DNA of 64,000 nt, taken from NCBI GenBank assembly GCA_022844275.1, contig JALHMB010000005.1, positions 124,001 to 188,000 on the forward strand, in the 5' to 3' direction. The translations under genes and the position numbers were made by a program. Under the pieces are notes generated by a model that saw nothing but the letters and a program-made list of their open reading frames with translations, searched no databases and was not told the DNA's origin. The stretch comes from Hyphomicrobiaceae bacterium. Lineage in GTDB: Bacteria > Pseudomonadota > Alphaproteobacteria > Rhizobiales > Hyphomicrobiaceae. Shown here piece by piece: positions 62,893 through 64,000 of this stretch (position 1 is its first letter; each line of letters opens with the position of its first letter).

Positions 62893-64000
62893 ATGCCCCG
62901 GTCACTGAGCTTCGCCAAGATTCCACCCCTCGCCACCGTTGCCTTCTTCATTGCCATCTGGGCCGCACTGTATGCACCCCTGCTGAATTTCTCCGTTTCG
63001 GATTTTAATGGCTTCGTTAAACCTTGGCTCGACTACATCAGGTCGCACGGAGGTTTCTCGGCGCTGTCCGATCCGTTCAGTGAGTACGCACCGCCCTATC
63101 TTTACTTATTGGCGACCGCAACCTACCTCCACATTCCCGTGAGCGATCAGGTCCTGGTCAAGCTCGTCAATATTCCGTTCGTGCTGCTCATATCTATTTC
63201 AATATTCGCCATTTGCCGGCATTTCGGAATGACGGTGAATTCCGCAACGGGCGCGGCCGCTGGTATCCTGATCCTGCCGACCGTTGGTATAAACGCGTTT
63301 GTATGGGGACAGGCGGATACGATCTATGCGTCGCTGCTGCTGCTCACGGCATTATTGGTTCTCAAGCAACGGCCTTATTGGGCCATAGCAATTTTTACCC
63401 TCGCCATTTCGACGAAACTGCAAGCCATTTTCCTCGGCCCGTTCATTTTGTTCATGATATTCGCGGGCCGTATTCCCTGGCGTTCCGCGATAGTCGCGCC
63501 GCCGGTCTATGCCGCAACGCTTCTGCCCGCGGCCCTTATCGGGCGGCCGCTAGGTCAGTTGCTTACGATCTATCTAGTGCAGGGGCGCTATTACAATACG
63601 CTCTCGATGAATGCGCCCAACTTCTACTTCTTCTTGGATTTCTTCGGAGGCGCCAGCAGGAACTGGCAGCTGTACAAGAAGATCACGATGGCCGGACTCG
63701 CGGTCGCGTCACTCGCTGGCGCACTCATCGCGCTCCTTGGCTGGGGTCGGAGGAATGTCAGTGACCGCGCCATTCTACTTGCTGCAACGGTCTCGATGAC
63801 TGTGATGCCGTACGTGCTGCCGAAGATGCATGATCGCTTCTTCTTTGGGGCTGACGTTTTCAGTTATGCGCTCGCTTGCGTGGCCCCGCAGTTCGTCTGG
63901 GCAGCGGTTGCGATGCAGGTCAGCTCGCTGCTGTCGTATGCCCCCGAATTCTCGCTGTATGTGCTGCCCGGCAGCAGTGAGAGCTGGAAGTGGGCCGTCG
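62893..64000 (+). CDS. Polytopic GT-C glycosyltransferase, Gpi18-like (3' partial)
   Basis: At least 369 residues, open at the window end. Many helices; Asp in the first luminal loop (SVSDFNGFVKPWLDYI), EYAPPYLYLLA, the characteristic FVWGQADTIYASLLLL, and MHDRFFFGADVFSYAL near the end, as in Gpi18-like mannosyltransferases (COG5542 type) that use lipid-linked sugars on the periplasmic side. Read directly from the sequence. ATG at 62893 chosen; an in-frame GTG at 62815 would add 26 residues. Divergent from the acylation cassette and probably acts on the same surface glycan (inference). Confidence 0.85.
   Translation, partial: MPRSLSFAKIPPLATVAFFIAIWAALYAPLLNFSVSDFNGFVKPWLDYIRSHGGFSALSDPFSEYAPPYLYLLATATYLHIPVSDQVLVKLVNIPFVLLISISIFAICRHFGMTVNSATGAAAGILILPTVGINAFVWGQADTIYASLLLLTALLVLKQRPYWAIAIFTLAISTKLQAIFLGPFILFMIFAGRIPWRSAIVAPPVYAATLLPAALIGRPLGQLLTIYLVQGRYYNTLSMNAPNFYFFLDFFGGASRNWQLYKKITMAGLAVASLAGALIALLGWGRRNVSDRAILLAATVSMTVMPYVLPKMHDRFFFGADVFSYALACVAPQFVWAAVAMQVSSLLSYAPEFSLYVLPGSSESWKWAV

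Overview
This GC-rich window looks like chromosomal DNA of an alphaproteobacterium, most probably order Hyphomicrobiales (Rhizobiales). Supporting signs are a GapR/DUF2312 nucleoid protein, a dnaN-recF-gyrB block, a CtrA-type TTAA-N7-TTAA site, a BcsS-family protein, a lysine/alanine-rich H1-like protein and a complete Liv-type ABC operon. I saw no tRNA, rRNA, CRISPR array, transposase or phage gene. Both window edges cut a gene: an aminotransferase on the left and a GT-C membrane glycosyltransferase on the right.

Layout. 0-8 kb: class III aminotransferase, GapR, a histidine kinase with a peptidoglycan-binding partner, a dienoyl-CoA-reductase-like SDR, a small exported protein, an alpha/beta hydrolase and a DUF502 membrane protein. 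7.9-12.8 kb: a five-gene Liv-type ABC importer (binding protein, two ATPases, two permeases) closed by a bidirectional terminator. 12.9-19.3 kb: peroxiredoxin, tRNA-methyltransferase-like protein and DUF2007, then a catabolic cluster (FAD D-2-hydroxyacid dehydrogenase, two tandem 3-hydroxyisobutyrate-dehydrogenase-like reductases, an HCCA-isomerase-like protein) and a His/Tyr/Arg-rich exported peptide. 19.7-27.2 kb: a kinase-TM-WD40 protein followed by dnaN, recF and gyrB, with no dnaA. 27.3-35.6 kb: HpcH/HpaI aldolase, a YeeE/YedE sulfur transporter with a likely SqrR-type operator, smc co-directional with two DsbA-like proteins, and a SET-domain protein. 36-50 kb: lpxK, SDR, CoA-transferase (with a pair of long palindromes upstream), an atypical metallo-beta-lactamase-fold protein, inositol-monophosphatase-like protein, the H1-like protein, LLM oxidoreductase plus amidase, PBP1C, DUF817, a lipoprotein and an epoxide hydrolase.

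50.1-64 kb is a cell-surface polysaccharide region and the most interesting part. It holds a DUF3131 protein, a single polypeptide joining a GH18-like domain, a NodB deacetylase and a processive GT2 synthase, and a BcsS-family protein. It then holds a compact five-gene minus-strand cassette (SGNH-like protein, FkbH-like HAD protein, acyl carrier protein, MaoC-SDR fusion, MBOAT acyltransferase), followed by a Gpi18-like glycosyltransferase. The cassette has the parts list of a Dlt system (carrier protein, MBOAT, SGNH partner), but an FkbH-like loader stands where DltA would be. I infer a carrier-protein-dependent acylation of an extracytoplasmic glycan, with the acyl group unknown (glyceryl- or 3-hydroxyacyl-derived).
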